Below, in pieces: positions 44,587-52,805 of a DNA stretch of 64,000 bases (within the stretch, counting starts at the first letter, position 1; the number at the start of each line of letters is the position of its first letter). The notes beneath the pieces were generated by a model. It saw only the letters and a program-made list of their open reading frames with translations, was not told the origin of the DNA and did no database searches. Both the position numbers and the translations under genes were made by a program. The stretch is from contig NZ_CP022413.2 of the NCBI RefSeq assembly GCF_002222595.2, forward strand, positions 2,124,001-2,188,000. Reading direction: 5' to 3'. The stretch comes from Blautia hansenii DSM 20583. Lineage in GTDB: Bacteria; Bacillota; Clostridia; Lachnospirales; Lachnospiraceae.

Positions 44587-45427
44587 CTTTTAACAGTTCC
44601 TCCACGTATGCGGGCAGATAAAATGCCCCTTTATGTAATGTAGTGGTATAATAATGCGTTTTTATTCCTCTTTCATTCCAACGCTTTTCGTCCAAATCTC
44701 TGAGAGGGTGATACTTCTTAGATGCAAAACCAAACAGCCAATGTCCGGAAGGATAAGTAGGAATATGTGCCTGATAAATTCTGCTGATTGGAAAGGACTC
44801 TGTAATATTCCTGTGCGCCCGCTGACAGGCAAGAGCATCTTCCTCGTAGAAAGGACTTTCATGCTGATTTACCATAATGCCGTCTTCCTTTAAAGCTTTA
44901 TAGCAGTTGCCGTAAAATTCTCTTGTAAAAAGTCCTTCTCCCGGTCCAAATGGGTCGGTGGAGTCCACAATAATCAAATCATATTCCTCTTTGCAGCGGC
45001 GGATGAATTTCAGCCCATCTTCGTAGAAAATATGCACACGTTCATCCTCCAGTCCGCAGGCCGTGTGAGGAAAATATTCTTTGCACACCTCTACCACCAT
45101 TTCATCAATTTCCACCAAATCAATTCGTTTGATTTCCTCATATCTGGTAAGCTCTCTTACCACGCCGCCGTCTCCTGCGCCGATAACCAGTATATTTTCC
45201 ACATGAGGATGTACTGCCATAGGAATATGGGTAATCATTTCATGGTAGATAAATTCATCCTTTTCTGTAAACATCATATAGCCGTCTAATGTGAGAAATT
45301 TTCCGAATTCCGGTGACTCAAAGACATCAATTCTCTGGAACTCACTCTGCCCGCTGTATAACTGTTTATCCACACGGATAGAAAATTTCACATTATTTGT
45401 CTGTTTTTCTGAAAACCATAAATCCAT
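44573..45427 (-). CDS. speE: Spermidine synthase
   Basis: Aminopropyltransferase that joins putrescine and decarboxylated SAM. At 284 residues it carries the family motifs ENILVIGAGDGGVVREL, DLVEIDEMVVEVCKEYFP and DLIIVDSTDPFGPGEGLFT, with the gatekeeping loop and catalytic aspartate in the DSTDP segment. It lies one base after speA and overlaps speB. Confidence 0.96.
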   Translation of the reverse strand: MDLWFSEKQTNNVKFSIRVDKQLYSGQSEFQRIDVFESPEFGKFLTLDGYMMFTEKDEFIYHEMITHIPMAVHPHVENILVIGAGDGGVVRELTRYEEIKRIDLVEIDEMVVEVCKEYFPHTACGLEDERVHIFYEDGLKFIRRCKEEYDLIIVDSTDPFGPGEGLFTREFYGNCYKALKEDGIMVNQHESPFYEEDALACQRAHRNITESFPISRIYQAHIPTYPSGHWLFGFASKKYHPLRDLDEKRWNERGIKTHYYTTTLHKGAFYLPAYVEELLKDVEK

Positions 45428-45428
45428 A

Positions 45429-46883
45429 TTAAACTCCTTTCAGCACATTCAAATAATTGATTTCTGCATCCTCAGGGCCTGTAATGGTACAGCCCTTTTC
45501 CTTTGCATACTCAATATGCTCGATAATCTCTTTTGTCACTCTTTCTCCTGGCGCTAAAATAGGAATTCCCGGCGGATAACACATAACAAACTCACTGCAA
45601 ATAAAGCCGATTGCGTCTCGCAGTGTTTTGGACTCCTTTTCTGCGTAAAAAGCTTCCTGAGGAGATACTGCCACCTGAGGCGGAATATATTCCTGCTCAA
45701 TTAAATCCACCTTTGTCTTGCCAAACCGCCTTGCAACCTCAGAAAGAGAAGACACCAATCGCTCAATATCACGTTTTCTGTCTCCGATAGACAAATATGC
45801 CAAAATATTTCCAAAATCTCCGAATTCAATCTGAATGTCATATTCATCCCGCAGCAAATCATAGACTTCAATTCCCGCAAGTCCTGTTTCCAAGGTATGA
45901 ATAGAAAGCTTTGTCACATCAAAATCATACACACTGTCCTTGTTTATGATTTCCTTGGAAAATGCGTAAAAGCCCGGAATTTCGTTAATCTCTTTTCTGG
46001 CATATTCTGCCAGCTCAATGACCTTTTCAAAGGTTTCTCTGCCTCTCAATGCCAGATTTCTTCTGGAAATATCCAGACTGGACATCAAAAGATAAGAACC
46101 GCTGGTCGTCTGCGTCAGATTGATAATCTGTCTTACATGTCCTTCCGGCATATTCGGTCCGATTAAAAGCAGAGAGCTCTGCGTCAGACTTCCTCCCGAT
46201 TTGTGCATGGAAACTGCTGCCATATCTGCTCCTGCATCCATAGCGGAAACAGGAAGCTTGTCTGAAAAATAAAAATGCGTTCCGTGCGCCTCATCCGCCA
46301 GACAATACATTCCGTTATCATGTGCCAGCTTTACAATGGACTGAATATCAGAGCAAACGCCGTAGTAGGTAGGATTGTTTACTAAAACTGCCTTTGCATC
46401 GGGATTTTCCCGAATTACCCTTTCCACATCCGCCACAGACATTCCAAGAGGAATTCCAAGACGATTGCTGCACTGTGGATTTACATACACAGGCACTGCT
46501 CCGCACAGTACCATTGCCGTAAGCACGCTTCGGTGCACATTCCTCGGAAGAATAATTTTCTCTCCTCTTTTTGCAACCGATAAAATCATGCTCTGCACCG
46601 AAGAAGTTGTCCCCCCTACCATCAAAAAAGCGTGGGCCGCATGAAAAGCCTCTGCTGCCAGCTCCTCTGCCTGACGGATAACGGAGACCGGATGACAAAG
46701 ATTGTCAAGAGGTTTCATAGAGTTTACATCTAAATTCATACAGCGATCTCCCAAAAGACGCTCCAGCTCCGGATTTCCCCTTCCTCTTTTATGTCCCGGC
46801 ACATCAAAGGGCACGACTCTCATCTTTCTGAATTTTTCTAAAGCCTCATAAATCGGGGCACTTTCCTGCGATAACTTTTCCAT
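45429..46883 (-). CDS. speA: Arginine decarboxylase (fold I Orn/Lys/Arg family)
   Basis: PLP enzyme producing agmatine from arginine. The 484-residue protein is the short Gram-positive form without the wing domain. The PLP lysine is in SMHKSGGSLTQSSLL, the catalytic-site ADEAHGTHFYF lies ahead of it, and the C-terminal domain has YPPGIPILAPGE. Lysine or ornithine use cannot be excluded by motif alone; agmatinase in the operon makes arginine likely. It lies 15 bases after speD. Confidence 0.92.
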   Translation of the reverse strand: MEKLSQESAPIYEALEKFRKMRVVPFDVPGHKRGRGNPELERLLGDRCMNLDVNSMKPLDNLCHPVSVIRQAEELAAEAFHAAHAFLMVGGTTSSVQSMILSVAKRGEKIILPRNVHRSVLTAMVLCGAVPVYVNPQCSNRLGIPLGMSVADVERVIRENPDAKAVLVNNPTYYGVCSDIQSIVKLAHDNGMYCLADEAHGTHFYFSDKLPVSAMDAGADMAAVSMHKSGGSLTQSSLLLIGPNMPEGHVRQIINLTQTTSGSYLLMSSLDISRRNLALRGRETFEKVIELAEYARKEINEIPGFYAFSKEIINKDSVYDFDVTKLSIHTLETGLAGIEVYDLLRDEYDIQIEFGDFGNILAYLSIGDRKRDIERLVSSLSEVARRFGKTKVDLIEQEYIPPQVAVSPQEAFYAEKESKTLRDAIGFICSEFVMCYPPGIPILAPGERVTKEIIEHIEYAKEKGCTITGPEDAEINYLNVLKGV

Positions 46884-46898
46884 TTCTGCCTCCTTTTA

Positions 46899-47654
46899 TC
46901 AGACTGTTTTTCCGATAAAAATTTCTGTCATTTCTTTCTTTAAACGATTTTCTATATCCTGTTTCTTTTCTTTTGAAAGTTCCTCTATATTTGTATTAAA
47001 TAAATAATCATCTAAACAAATTTTTTCCCGCACCATTTTCGTATGGAATAAATTCGCTTCCGGTACGTTGATATCCACAGCGTTATATTCTTTTAAAGTT
47101 TCTTTATCAATATATTCCTGAATAGAATGAATTTCATGGTCCATAAAGAGCTTCTTTCCCTTTAAGCTTCTTGTAAAGCCTCTTACCCGATAATCCATGG
47201 TAATTACGTCCGAGTCAAAAGCTCCGATAAGGTAATCCAGAGTGGAAAGCGGTGTAATCTCCCCGCAGGTAGACACATCAATATCCACCCGAAAGGTTGC
47301 CACACAGGTTTCCGGATGATACTCCGGATATGTATGTACTGTCACATGGCTTTTATCTAAATGCGCCACATGAGTTTTTCCCATAGGAACCATAGTCTTT
47401 TCCGCAATCAAGATAGTCACAGATGCTCCCTGCGGCTCATAATCCTGCTGGGAAATATTCAATATCTGTGCACCTATCATCTGTGTTAAATTTGTCAAAA
47501 TGGTAATCAGTCTATCGGAATTATACATATCGTCAATGTATTCAATATATTCTTTCTGGTCTTTTTGCGTTTCCGCATAGCATATATCAAAAATATTAAA
47601 GCTCAGGGATTTTGTTAAATTATTAAAACCATACAGCTTCAGTTTTTCACTCAT
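46899..47654 (-). CDS. speD: S-adenosylmethionine decarboxylase proenzyme
   Basis: Pyruvoyl enzyme that makes decarboxylated SAM for spermidine synthase. The 251-residue proenzyme resembles the longer E. coli-type class. The self-cleavage serine lies in DKSHVTVHTYPE (cut before Ser), followed by the CGEITPLSTLDYLIGAFDSD segment with the processing cysteine. The start has AAAGGA nine bases upstream. First gene of the polyamine operon; it is preceded by a structured RNA and terminator rather than a clear promoter. Confidence 0.94.
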   Translation of the reverse strand: MSEKLKLYGFNNLTKSLSFNIFDICYAETQKDQKEYIEYIDDMYNSDRLITILTNLTQMIGAQILNISQQDYEPQGASVTILIAEKTMVPMGKTHVAHLDKSHVTVHTYPEYHPETCVATFRVDIDVSTCGEITPLSTLDYLIGAFDSDVITMDYRVRGFTRSLKGKKLFMDHEIHSIQEYIDKETLKEYNAVDINVPEANLFHTKMVREKICLDDYLFNTNIEELSKEKKQDIENRLKKEMTEIFIGKTV

Positions 47655-47698
47655 AATTCCATTTCCTTTCAGCAGTGCTCTTCTCCCGAAGCATTTTT

Positions 47699-47732
47699 AT
47701 TGTTTCATAGAACGCCATTCCCATGAAACAAT
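47699..47732 (-). promoter_or_regulatory. Second hairpin between the RNA terminator and speD
   Basis: ATTGTTTCAT (47732-47723 on the minus strand) pairs with ATGAAACAAT (47708-47699); the stem can extend outward to include the U-tract of the preceding terminator (GTTTTTATTG paired with AATAAAAATGC). It could therefore compete with or protect the terminator 3' end. Only weak promoter-like boxes (TTGTTT, TATGAA) are seen in this gap. Confidence 0.5.
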
Positions 47733-47774
47733 AAAAACGCCACAGGTGCTGTATTTCTACACATCACCTGTGGC
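47731..47774 (-). terminator. Intrinsic terminator of the structured RNA
   Basis: Ten-base perfect arms GCCACAGGTG/CACCTGTGGC (47739-47774) with a 16-base loop, followed by GTTTTTATT on the minus strand. Confidence 0.9.
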
Positions 47775-48092
47775 TGTATTTCGCAAAATATCCAACGATA
47801 TTCATTTCGTCCCATTTTCTTTTCTCTAAGGGTTCGGAATGACGAAAGTTTTAGAGTCTATATAGCAAATATCTTACTTTTACTACTCTTATTGACCGTT
47901 TCACAAGTTGATGTGCACCTTTTGTGCACTGGTTGTAAAGTTACCAACTTATAAAATTTGAGCTTTTAACTCAATCAATAAGGCAACAAGCGTTGCCAAT
48001 CGGCAGTTGCCCCGGCTGTCCGTATGGCCTTAACCCGAAGGTGGGCAAAAAATATTTGCATGGAACCTCTGTCGAACTTTGTATCCCATAGC
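47731..48092 (-). ncRNA. Unassigned structured RNA of about 360 nt upstream of speD
   Basis: A transcript can be defined from both ends: a consensus promoter and a strong intrinsic terminator. In between there is no plausible reading frame but many clear stems: ATGGGA/TTCCAT, ACC-TTCG-GGT, GGCAAC-GCTT-GTTGCC, TTGAG/CTCAA, AAGTT/AACTT, GTGCAC-AAAAG-GTGCAC and a long-range AAGTTG/CAACTT. A loop ACGGAC sits between GGC and GCC. I could not match RNase P, tmRNA, SRP, 6S, T-box or known SAM riboswitch signatures. It ends 76 bases before speD and may be a leader or an independent RNA. Confidence 0.7.
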
Positions 48093-48098
48093 CTTCTT

Positions 48099-48127
48099 AA
48101 TATAGCTGATTTTAATTTTTTTGTCAA
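48099..48127 (-). promoter_or_regulatory. Promoter of the structured RNA
   Basis: TTGACA (48127-48122), 17 bases, TATATT (48104-48099); transcription should begin near 48092 at GGCTATGG. It lies just after the degV stop codon. Confidence 0.88.
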
Positions 48128-48139
48128 TAGATTTGGCAC

Positions 48140-48979
48140 TTAAATGGACACAATAATTCCTCCGTCATTTGCATACATACTGCTGACTCCCGCAGTGTCT
48201 AAAACAACGACATCCTTGACTTCAATTCGCTTTAAAATCTCTTCTTTTACGATTTCTGCACGAGAAGCACAGTTGCAGTGGGTAATTGCCAAAACTTTCT
48301 CTGCACTGTCCTTAGCATTTTCCACAACATAATCCACCATTTTTACAAGAGCCTTGTTAATTCCCCTTGCCTGATCCAGCTGTGCAATAGTCCCCTCCGG
48401 TGTGCCGTTCATAACCGGTTTAATCTTTAAAGCGCTTGCCACAAAAGCTTTCATATTGCTCAGTCTTCCGTTCTTTCTCAGTGTTTCCAGATTTTCCAAT
48501 ACAAAATAAATATTCTGTGACTGAATATACTCTTCAACGGTTTTTATTACCTGCTCAAAGTCCATTCCTGCTTCTTCACATTCTTCGATTTTCATGGCGA
48601 TTAAGGTCTGACCTGCGGAAGCAGAACAGGAATTAAAAACATGTACCTTCTGCTCCGGTTTATCTTCTGAAAGAAGATTTTTTCCTAAAACCGCACTGTT
48701 ATAAGAACCGCTCAAATTAGATGAGAGTGTTACTGCATACACATGCTCCGCATCACAGTCAAATGCCTGACGATATCTTTCCGGTGAAGGGCAGGAGGAT
48801 TTGGGACATTCCGGACACTGTGCCACTTTCTCTAAAAACTCTGCCTGATTAAAGCTTTCGTCATCTACAATATCTTCGCCCCCAACGGTCAATGTCAAAG
48901 GAATACTTTCAAATTTTTCATCTGTTTTCCATCTGTCTAATAATTCGCCGCAGCTATCTATTACAATTTTATATTTCAT
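48140..48979 (-). CDS. DegV family fatty-acid-binding protein
   Basis: A 279-residue DegV (FakB-like) protein that binds a fatty acid and, in characterised cases, presents it to a FakA kinase. The N-terminal EDD domain has IVIDSCGELLD, TLTVGGEDIVDDESF and SCPSPERYRQAF; the ligand-contact segment TLSSNLSGSYNSA and the C-terminal LETLRKNGRLS are typical. The partner kinase is not in this window. Single gene, transcribed toward the structured RNA. Confidence 0.93.
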   Translation of the reverse strand: MKYKIVIDSCGELLDRWKTDEKFESIPLTLTVGGEDIVDDESFNQAEFLEKVAQCPECPKSSCPSPERYRQAFDCDAEHVYAVTLSSNLSGSYNSAVLGKNLLSEDKPEQKVHVFNSCSASAGQTLIAMKIEECEEAGMDFEQVIKTVEEYIQSQNIYFVLENLETLRKNGRLSNMKAFVASALKIKPVMNGTPEGTIAQLDQARGINKALVKMVDYVVENAKDSAEKVLAITHCNCASRAEIVKEEILKRIEVKDVVVLDTAGVSSMYANDGGIIVSI

Positions 48980-49148
48980 TTTTCATAACCTCTTTATGTA
49001 GTTTTTAATACCATTTCTTATACTACCACAAAACTACTTATTTGAAAAGGTTTTTTCCTAAAACACTGGGATTTTTTTTCATTTTCGTTTATACTGTTCT
49101 TATCCTTTCTTCCATACGGAAAATTTTTATAGAAATGAGGAATTTTTT

Positions 49149-49652
49149 ATGATTGCATTACAGGTGCAGGATATAAAAAGCTTTATGTCAAAATTATTGA
49201 TTGGTACTGATTTTGATGCTTTCTGGCTGTCAGAAGCGACTGTCACTACCTCCATTACTTATACCTTAGACGGACTTCTCCATCTTGATTTTTTCGATAC
49301 ACAGGAAGCAGAACTGTTGCAGGCAGAAGGTCGTGAATACACACTTTGGAAAGACATCAAGCCCTTTTGTTTTTCCATCATGAAAGGAAAAAAAACACCT
49401 CTTCACTTTAAAATTGTATTCATGCTCTCAAAAAAAAATACAGAAAAACTTTTACTGGGAAACCGTGTTCCTCTCTCTATTGATGATATTTTCGGTCTTT
49501 TCGTAAATTTCCAATACGACGGAACACATTTAACCTGTACTACCGGAACTTCTGTAAAAACCTTTACTCTTGATAAAACCTTAGATCATGTATGGGATGA
49601 GCTGGTTCAAAAGTTTTTCAGGCAGCAGCAAATCCCCTACGAAATTTTATAG
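49149..49652 (+). CDS. DUF5721-like conserved protein
   Basis: A 167-residue soluble protein of unknown function. Its opening MIALQVQDIKSFMSKLLIGTDFDAFWLSEATVTT and the DGLLHLDFF and LWKDIKPFCFSIMKGKKTP segments resemble DUF5721 proteins of Lachnospiraceae; I recall this family from pattern and cannot confirm it here. An ATGAGGA ribosome site precedes the start. It is divergent from degV and 17 bases ahead of nudC, so the two form an operon. No catalytic motif is visible. Confidence 0.8.
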   Translation: MIALQVQDIKSFMSKLLIGTDFDAFWLSEATVTTSITYTLDGLLHLDFFDTQEAELLQAEGREYTLWKDIKPFCFSIMKGKKTPLHFKIVFMLSKKNTEKLLLGNRVPLSIDDIFGLFVNFQYDGTHLTCTTGTSVKTFTLDKTLDHVWDELVQKFFRQQQIPYEIL

Positions 49653-49669
49653 AATTAGGAGACTGACTT

Positions 49670-50497
49670 ATGATACAGGATATCGGAACACATTGTTATC
49701 ACAACGAATACATACCTGTTCCGCCAAAAGAACAGGACTTTATTTTATGTTATAAGGAAAAAAACGTTTTAGTGAAAAAAACAAAGGACAGCTTTTTGCT
49801 ACCACGTTTCTGTGACATTCCAAATTGGGAAACAGAGCCGTACATTTATTTATTTTCCATTGATGAGCATCATTTTTATATGCTTCCAAAAATGCAGCCT
49901 TCTCTTTTGTCTGATTTTATTTTTGAAGATTTGGTTATCTTTCGCAGCCAGCAGCCAAAAGAGCTGTGTTTTGCACTGATTACAGGCTTTCATTTATTTT
50001 CTTGGTATGAAAGCCGCAAATTCTGCGGTAAATGCGGTGAAAAACTGCTTCACGATACAAAAGAACGCATGATGTACTGCCCCCATTGTCATAACACAGA
50101 ATATCCCAAAATTTCTCCTGCCGTCATTGTAGGTATTCGAAATAAAAACAAGCTCTTACTTTCAAAATACGCCGGAAGAAATACTACACGTTATGCCTTG
50201 ATTGCGGGATTTACGGAAATCGGTGAAACACTGGAAGACACAGTAAGAAGAGAAATCATGGAAGAGGTTGGACTGAAGGTAAAAAACATTCAATATTACA
50301 AAAGCCAGCCGTGGGGACTTTCCGGCTCTGTTTTGTCAGGATTTTTCTGTGATTTAGACGGTGACGATACCATCACCTTAGACCGAGAAGAATTGTCCAC
50401 TGCCCAGTGGTTTGAGAGAGAAGACATTCCTTATGATGACTATGACGTAAGCCTTACAAGGGAAATGATGATACAATTTAAAAAAGGACTCTATTAA
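49670..50497 (+). CDS. nudC: NAD(H) pyrophosphatase / RNA deNADding enzyme
   Basis: Nudix hydrolase of 275 residues that cleaves NADH and removes NAD caps from RNA. The N-terminal domain is followed by a zinc ribbon FCGKCGEKLLHDTKERMMYC with CPHC, then the Nudix box GFTEIGETLEDTVRREIMEEVG, and the NudC-specific SQPWGLSGS motif (normally SQPWPFPxS). The altered residues after SQPW may affect quinone or base contact but the core is kept. Paired with the upstream DUF5721-like gene. Confidence 0.95.
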   Translation: MIQDIGTHCYHNEYIPVPPKEQDFILCYKEKNVLVKKTKDSFLLPRFCDIPNWETEPYIYLFSIDEHHFYMLPKMQPSLLSDFIFEDLVIFRSQQPKELCFALITGFHLFSWYESRKFCGKCGEKLLHDTKERMMYCPHCHNTEYPKISPAVIVGIRNKNKLLLSKYAGRNTTRYALIAGFTEIGETLEDTVRREIMEEVGLKVKNIQYYKSQPWGLSGSVLSGFFCDLDGDDTITLDREELSTAQWFEREDIPYDDYDVSLTREMMIQFKKGLY

Positions 50498-50506
50498 AAA
50501 ATAACA

Positions 50507-50562
50507 AAAAGAGACTGTCTTTTAAATATTCCGAATGAGCATTTAATGTAACAGTCTCTTTT
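50507..50562. terminator. Bidirectional terminator between nudC and htpG
   Basis: Twelve-base perfect arms AAAAGAGACTGT/ACAGTCTCTTTT between the convergent genes, followed by T runs on both strands. Confidence 0.85.
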
Positions 50563-50575
50563 ATATAATTATCTT

Positions 50576-52645
50576 TTATTTTGCCAGAAGCAGCATGATT
50601 TCATTGCTTCTTGTCACAAATTTTGTCATTTCTTCCGGTGTCAGCTGTCTGTGGCTGATTAACGCCAAATCATATAACTGTTCGCACAGAATATCCACGT
50701 TTTCATTTTCTTTATTTTCCAGAACATACTGTACCAGTTTATTATTTGCATTTAATACCAGTGTTTCCTGTCCGCCGAACATAGATGGGTCCATGCCGTA
50801 CATATTGTACATTTTCATCATTTCCTGCATACGACGGTTTTCTTCGGAAATTGTCATCATGGAAGATACTTTATCGTTTTTCAGGCTTTCTACCTTAATT
50901 GTCAGATTTTCTTTCTTTAAAGCTTTCTTAAAGATTTCAGATAAAGTCTTTGTTTCTTCCTCTAAGTCTTTTCCTTCTTCTTTTACAGCGTCTGTTACAT
51001 CTGCATCAATACGAAGGAATTTGACATTTTCTTTTACCTGTTCTACATGAGAAATAAACGGAGAGTCAATGTTGTGCTTCAGAATAACCGCATCCTGATT
51101 TTGTTCTCTGAACATATTGATATACTGGCTCTGCTGTACTTCATCGGTTACATAGTAAATACTGGTTTTTTCAGGTTCTTTTTTCGCTTCTTCTTTTGCT
51201 TCCTCAAGAACCTCTTCTTTATTTTCCTCTGCAAGAACTTCCTGCTCTTCCGGTGTTTCTGCTGTATTTTCTTTGATGCAGTCTTCCAGTGTCAGATATT
51301 TTCCGTCAATATTCTTATAGAGAATATAATCCATCATTCTCTCAGAGAATTTCGTATCTTTTAAGCAGCCGAATTTAATAAACGGGTTGATATCATCCCA
51401 GTATTTTTCATAATTTTCTCTGTCAGTTTTGCACATACCGGAAAGCTTGTCTGCCACTTTTTTGCTGATATAATCAGAAATTTTCTTTACAAAACCATCG
51501 TTCTGCAAAGCGCTTCTGGATACATTAAGCGGTAAATCAGGACAATCGATGACACCCTTTAACAGCATTAAGAATTCAGGAATAACTTCTTTGATGTTAT
51601 CTGCAATAAATACCTGATTATTGTATAATTTAATTGTACCTTCAATGGACTCATATTCCATGTTGATTTTTGGGAAGTATAAAATGCCTTTTAAATTAAA
51701 CGGATAATCCATGTTCAGATGTATCCAGAACAATGGCTCTTTATAGTCCATAAATACTTTTCTGTAAAATGCTTTGTACTCTTCTTCTGTACATTCATTT
51801 GGATGCTTCATCCACAGCGGATTTGTATCGCTTAAAGATACCGGACGTTTATGGATTTTTACCATTTCTTTTGCAGGAGAAATTTCTACAACCTCTTTTT
51901 CGCCGTTTTCATTTTCTTTTTCTTCTGTTTTTGCATCTTCGTGAATATGTTCTACAATAATATCGTCTTCTTTTACCTCAGACTCTTCAATGGTTTCATA
52001 TTCCTGCGGCGCATTTGCTTTAGAAAGGAAGATTTCTACCGGCATAAAGGAACAATATTTTTCAATAATTTCTCTTGCACGATATTCATTGGCAAATTCT
52101 ACGCTTTCTTCATTTAAGAACAGCGTAATCTCTGTACCCACTTCTGTTCTGTTTCCATCTCCGATTTCATACTCTGTACCGCCGTCACTGGACCAGTGAA
52201 CCGCAGTTGCACCTTCTTTGTAAGATAAAGTATCAATCTGTACTTCATCTGCCACCATAAACGCAGAGTAAAATCCCAGACCAAAATGTCCGATAATCTG
52301 GTCTTCATTTGTTTTATCTTTATATTTCTCTAAAAACTGTGTTGCACCGGAAAATGCAATCTGTGTAATGTATTCTTCTACTTCATCTGCGGTCATACCA
52401 AGACCTGTATCAATGAATTTCAAAGTCTTTTCTTCCGGATTTACAATGACCTGAATTTTATTTTTATGGTCTTCCGGAAAAGTGTATTCTCCCATAACCT
52501 CCAGTTTTTTCAGTTTTGTAATGGCATCACATCCATTTGAAATTAATTCACGGAAGAAAATGTCATGATCGGAATACATCCATTTTTTAATAATCGGAAG
52601 GATATTGTCACTGTTAATTGATAAAGTACCACGCTTGCTAGCCAT
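50576..52645 (-). CDS. htpG: Molecular chaperone HtpG (Hsp90)
   Basis: ATP-dependent chaperone of 689 residues. The N-terminal GHKL ATPase has FFRELISNGCDAITKL, FIDTGLGMTADEV and IGHFGLGFYSAFMVAD; the middle domain has DCPDLPLNVSRSALQ. The charged linker is longer than in E. coli (about residues 220-255), and a second acidic/lysine-rich insertion lies near 480-505. The start at 52645 gives the family N-terminus ASKRGTLSINSDNI. It is preceded by a CIRCE element, which implies HrcA control. Confidence 0.96.
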   Translation of the reverse strand: MASKRGTLSINSDNILPIIKKWMYSDHDIFFRELISNGCDAITKLKKLEVMGEYTFPEDHKNKIQVIVNPEEKTLKFIDTGLGMTADEVEEYITQIAFSGATQFLEKYKDKTNEDQIIGHFGLGFYSAFMVADEVQIDTLSYKEGATAVHWSSDGGTEYEIGDGNRTEVGTEITLFLNEESVEFANEYRAREIIEKYCSFMPVEIFLSKANAPQEYETIEESEVKEDDIIVEHIHEDAKTEEKENENGEKEVVEISPAKEMVKIHKRPVSLSDTNPLWMKHPNECTEEEYKAFYRKVFMDYKEPLFWIHLNMDYPFNLKGILYFPKINMEYESIEGTIKLYNNQVFIADNIKEVIPEFLMLLKGVIDCPDLPLNVSRSALQNDGFVKKISDYISKKVADKLSGMCKTDRENYEKYWDDINPFIKFGCLKDTKFSERMMDYILYKNIDGKYLTLEDCIKENTAETPEEQEVLAEENKEEVLEEAKEEAKKEPEKTSIYYVTDEVQQSQYINMFREQNQDAVILKHNIDSPFISHVEQVKENVKFLRIDADVTDAVKEEGKDLEEETKTLSEIFKKALKKENLTIKVESLKNDKVSSMMTISEENRRMQEMMKMYNMYGMDPSMFGGQETLVLNANNKLVQYVLENKENENVDILCEQLYDLALISHRQLTPEEMTKFVTRSNEIMLLLAK

Positions 52646-52678
52646 GATAAAATACATCTCCTTTTTCATTCTTATATT

Positions 52679-52692
52679 GGGAAACGTTTCCC
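52679..52692. promoter_or_regulatory. Perfect 14-bp palindrome in the htpG leader
   Basis: GGGAAACGTTTCCC has the central CG of LacI/CcpA-type operators but only a partial match to a cre site. It lies about 13-26 bases downstream of the -10 box, in the transcribed leader of htpG. Confidence 0.5.
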
Positions 52693-52704
52693 TGCCTAAA
52701 CACC

Positions 52705-52733
52705 ATAATAGTCCCCAAAGAAATAAAAGTCAA
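52705..52733 (-). promoter_or_regulatory. htpG promoter
   Basis: TTGACT (52733-52728), 17 bases, TATTAT (52710-52705), directly beside the CIRCE element. Confidence 0.75.
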
Positions 52734-52740
52734 GAGAAAA

Positions 52741-52767
52741 TTAGCACTCAATCATATTGAGTGCTAA
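52741..52767. promoter_or_regulatory. CIRCE element (HrcA operator)
   Basis: TTAGCACTC-N9-GAGTGCTAA, an exact match to the CIRCE consensus, placed immediately upstream of the htpG -35 box. HrcA bound there should repress htpG until heat stress. No hrcA, groE or dnaK gene is in the window. Confidence 0.93.
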
Positions 52768-52805
52768 CAAAATTTTATAAACTTTCTTAAATAATTCTAA
52801 ACTTC

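Noticed and set aside
47731..48092. RNase P RNA, tmRNA, SRP RNA or T-box in the region before speD
   Set aside because: The hallmark sequences (GAGGAAAGTCC, tag peptide with tRNA-like ends, the SRP GGAAGG loop, GGGTGGTACCGCG) are absent on both strands.
52679..52692. CcpA cre site
   Set aside because: The central CG fits but the outer TG and CA positions do not; reported only as a palindrome.
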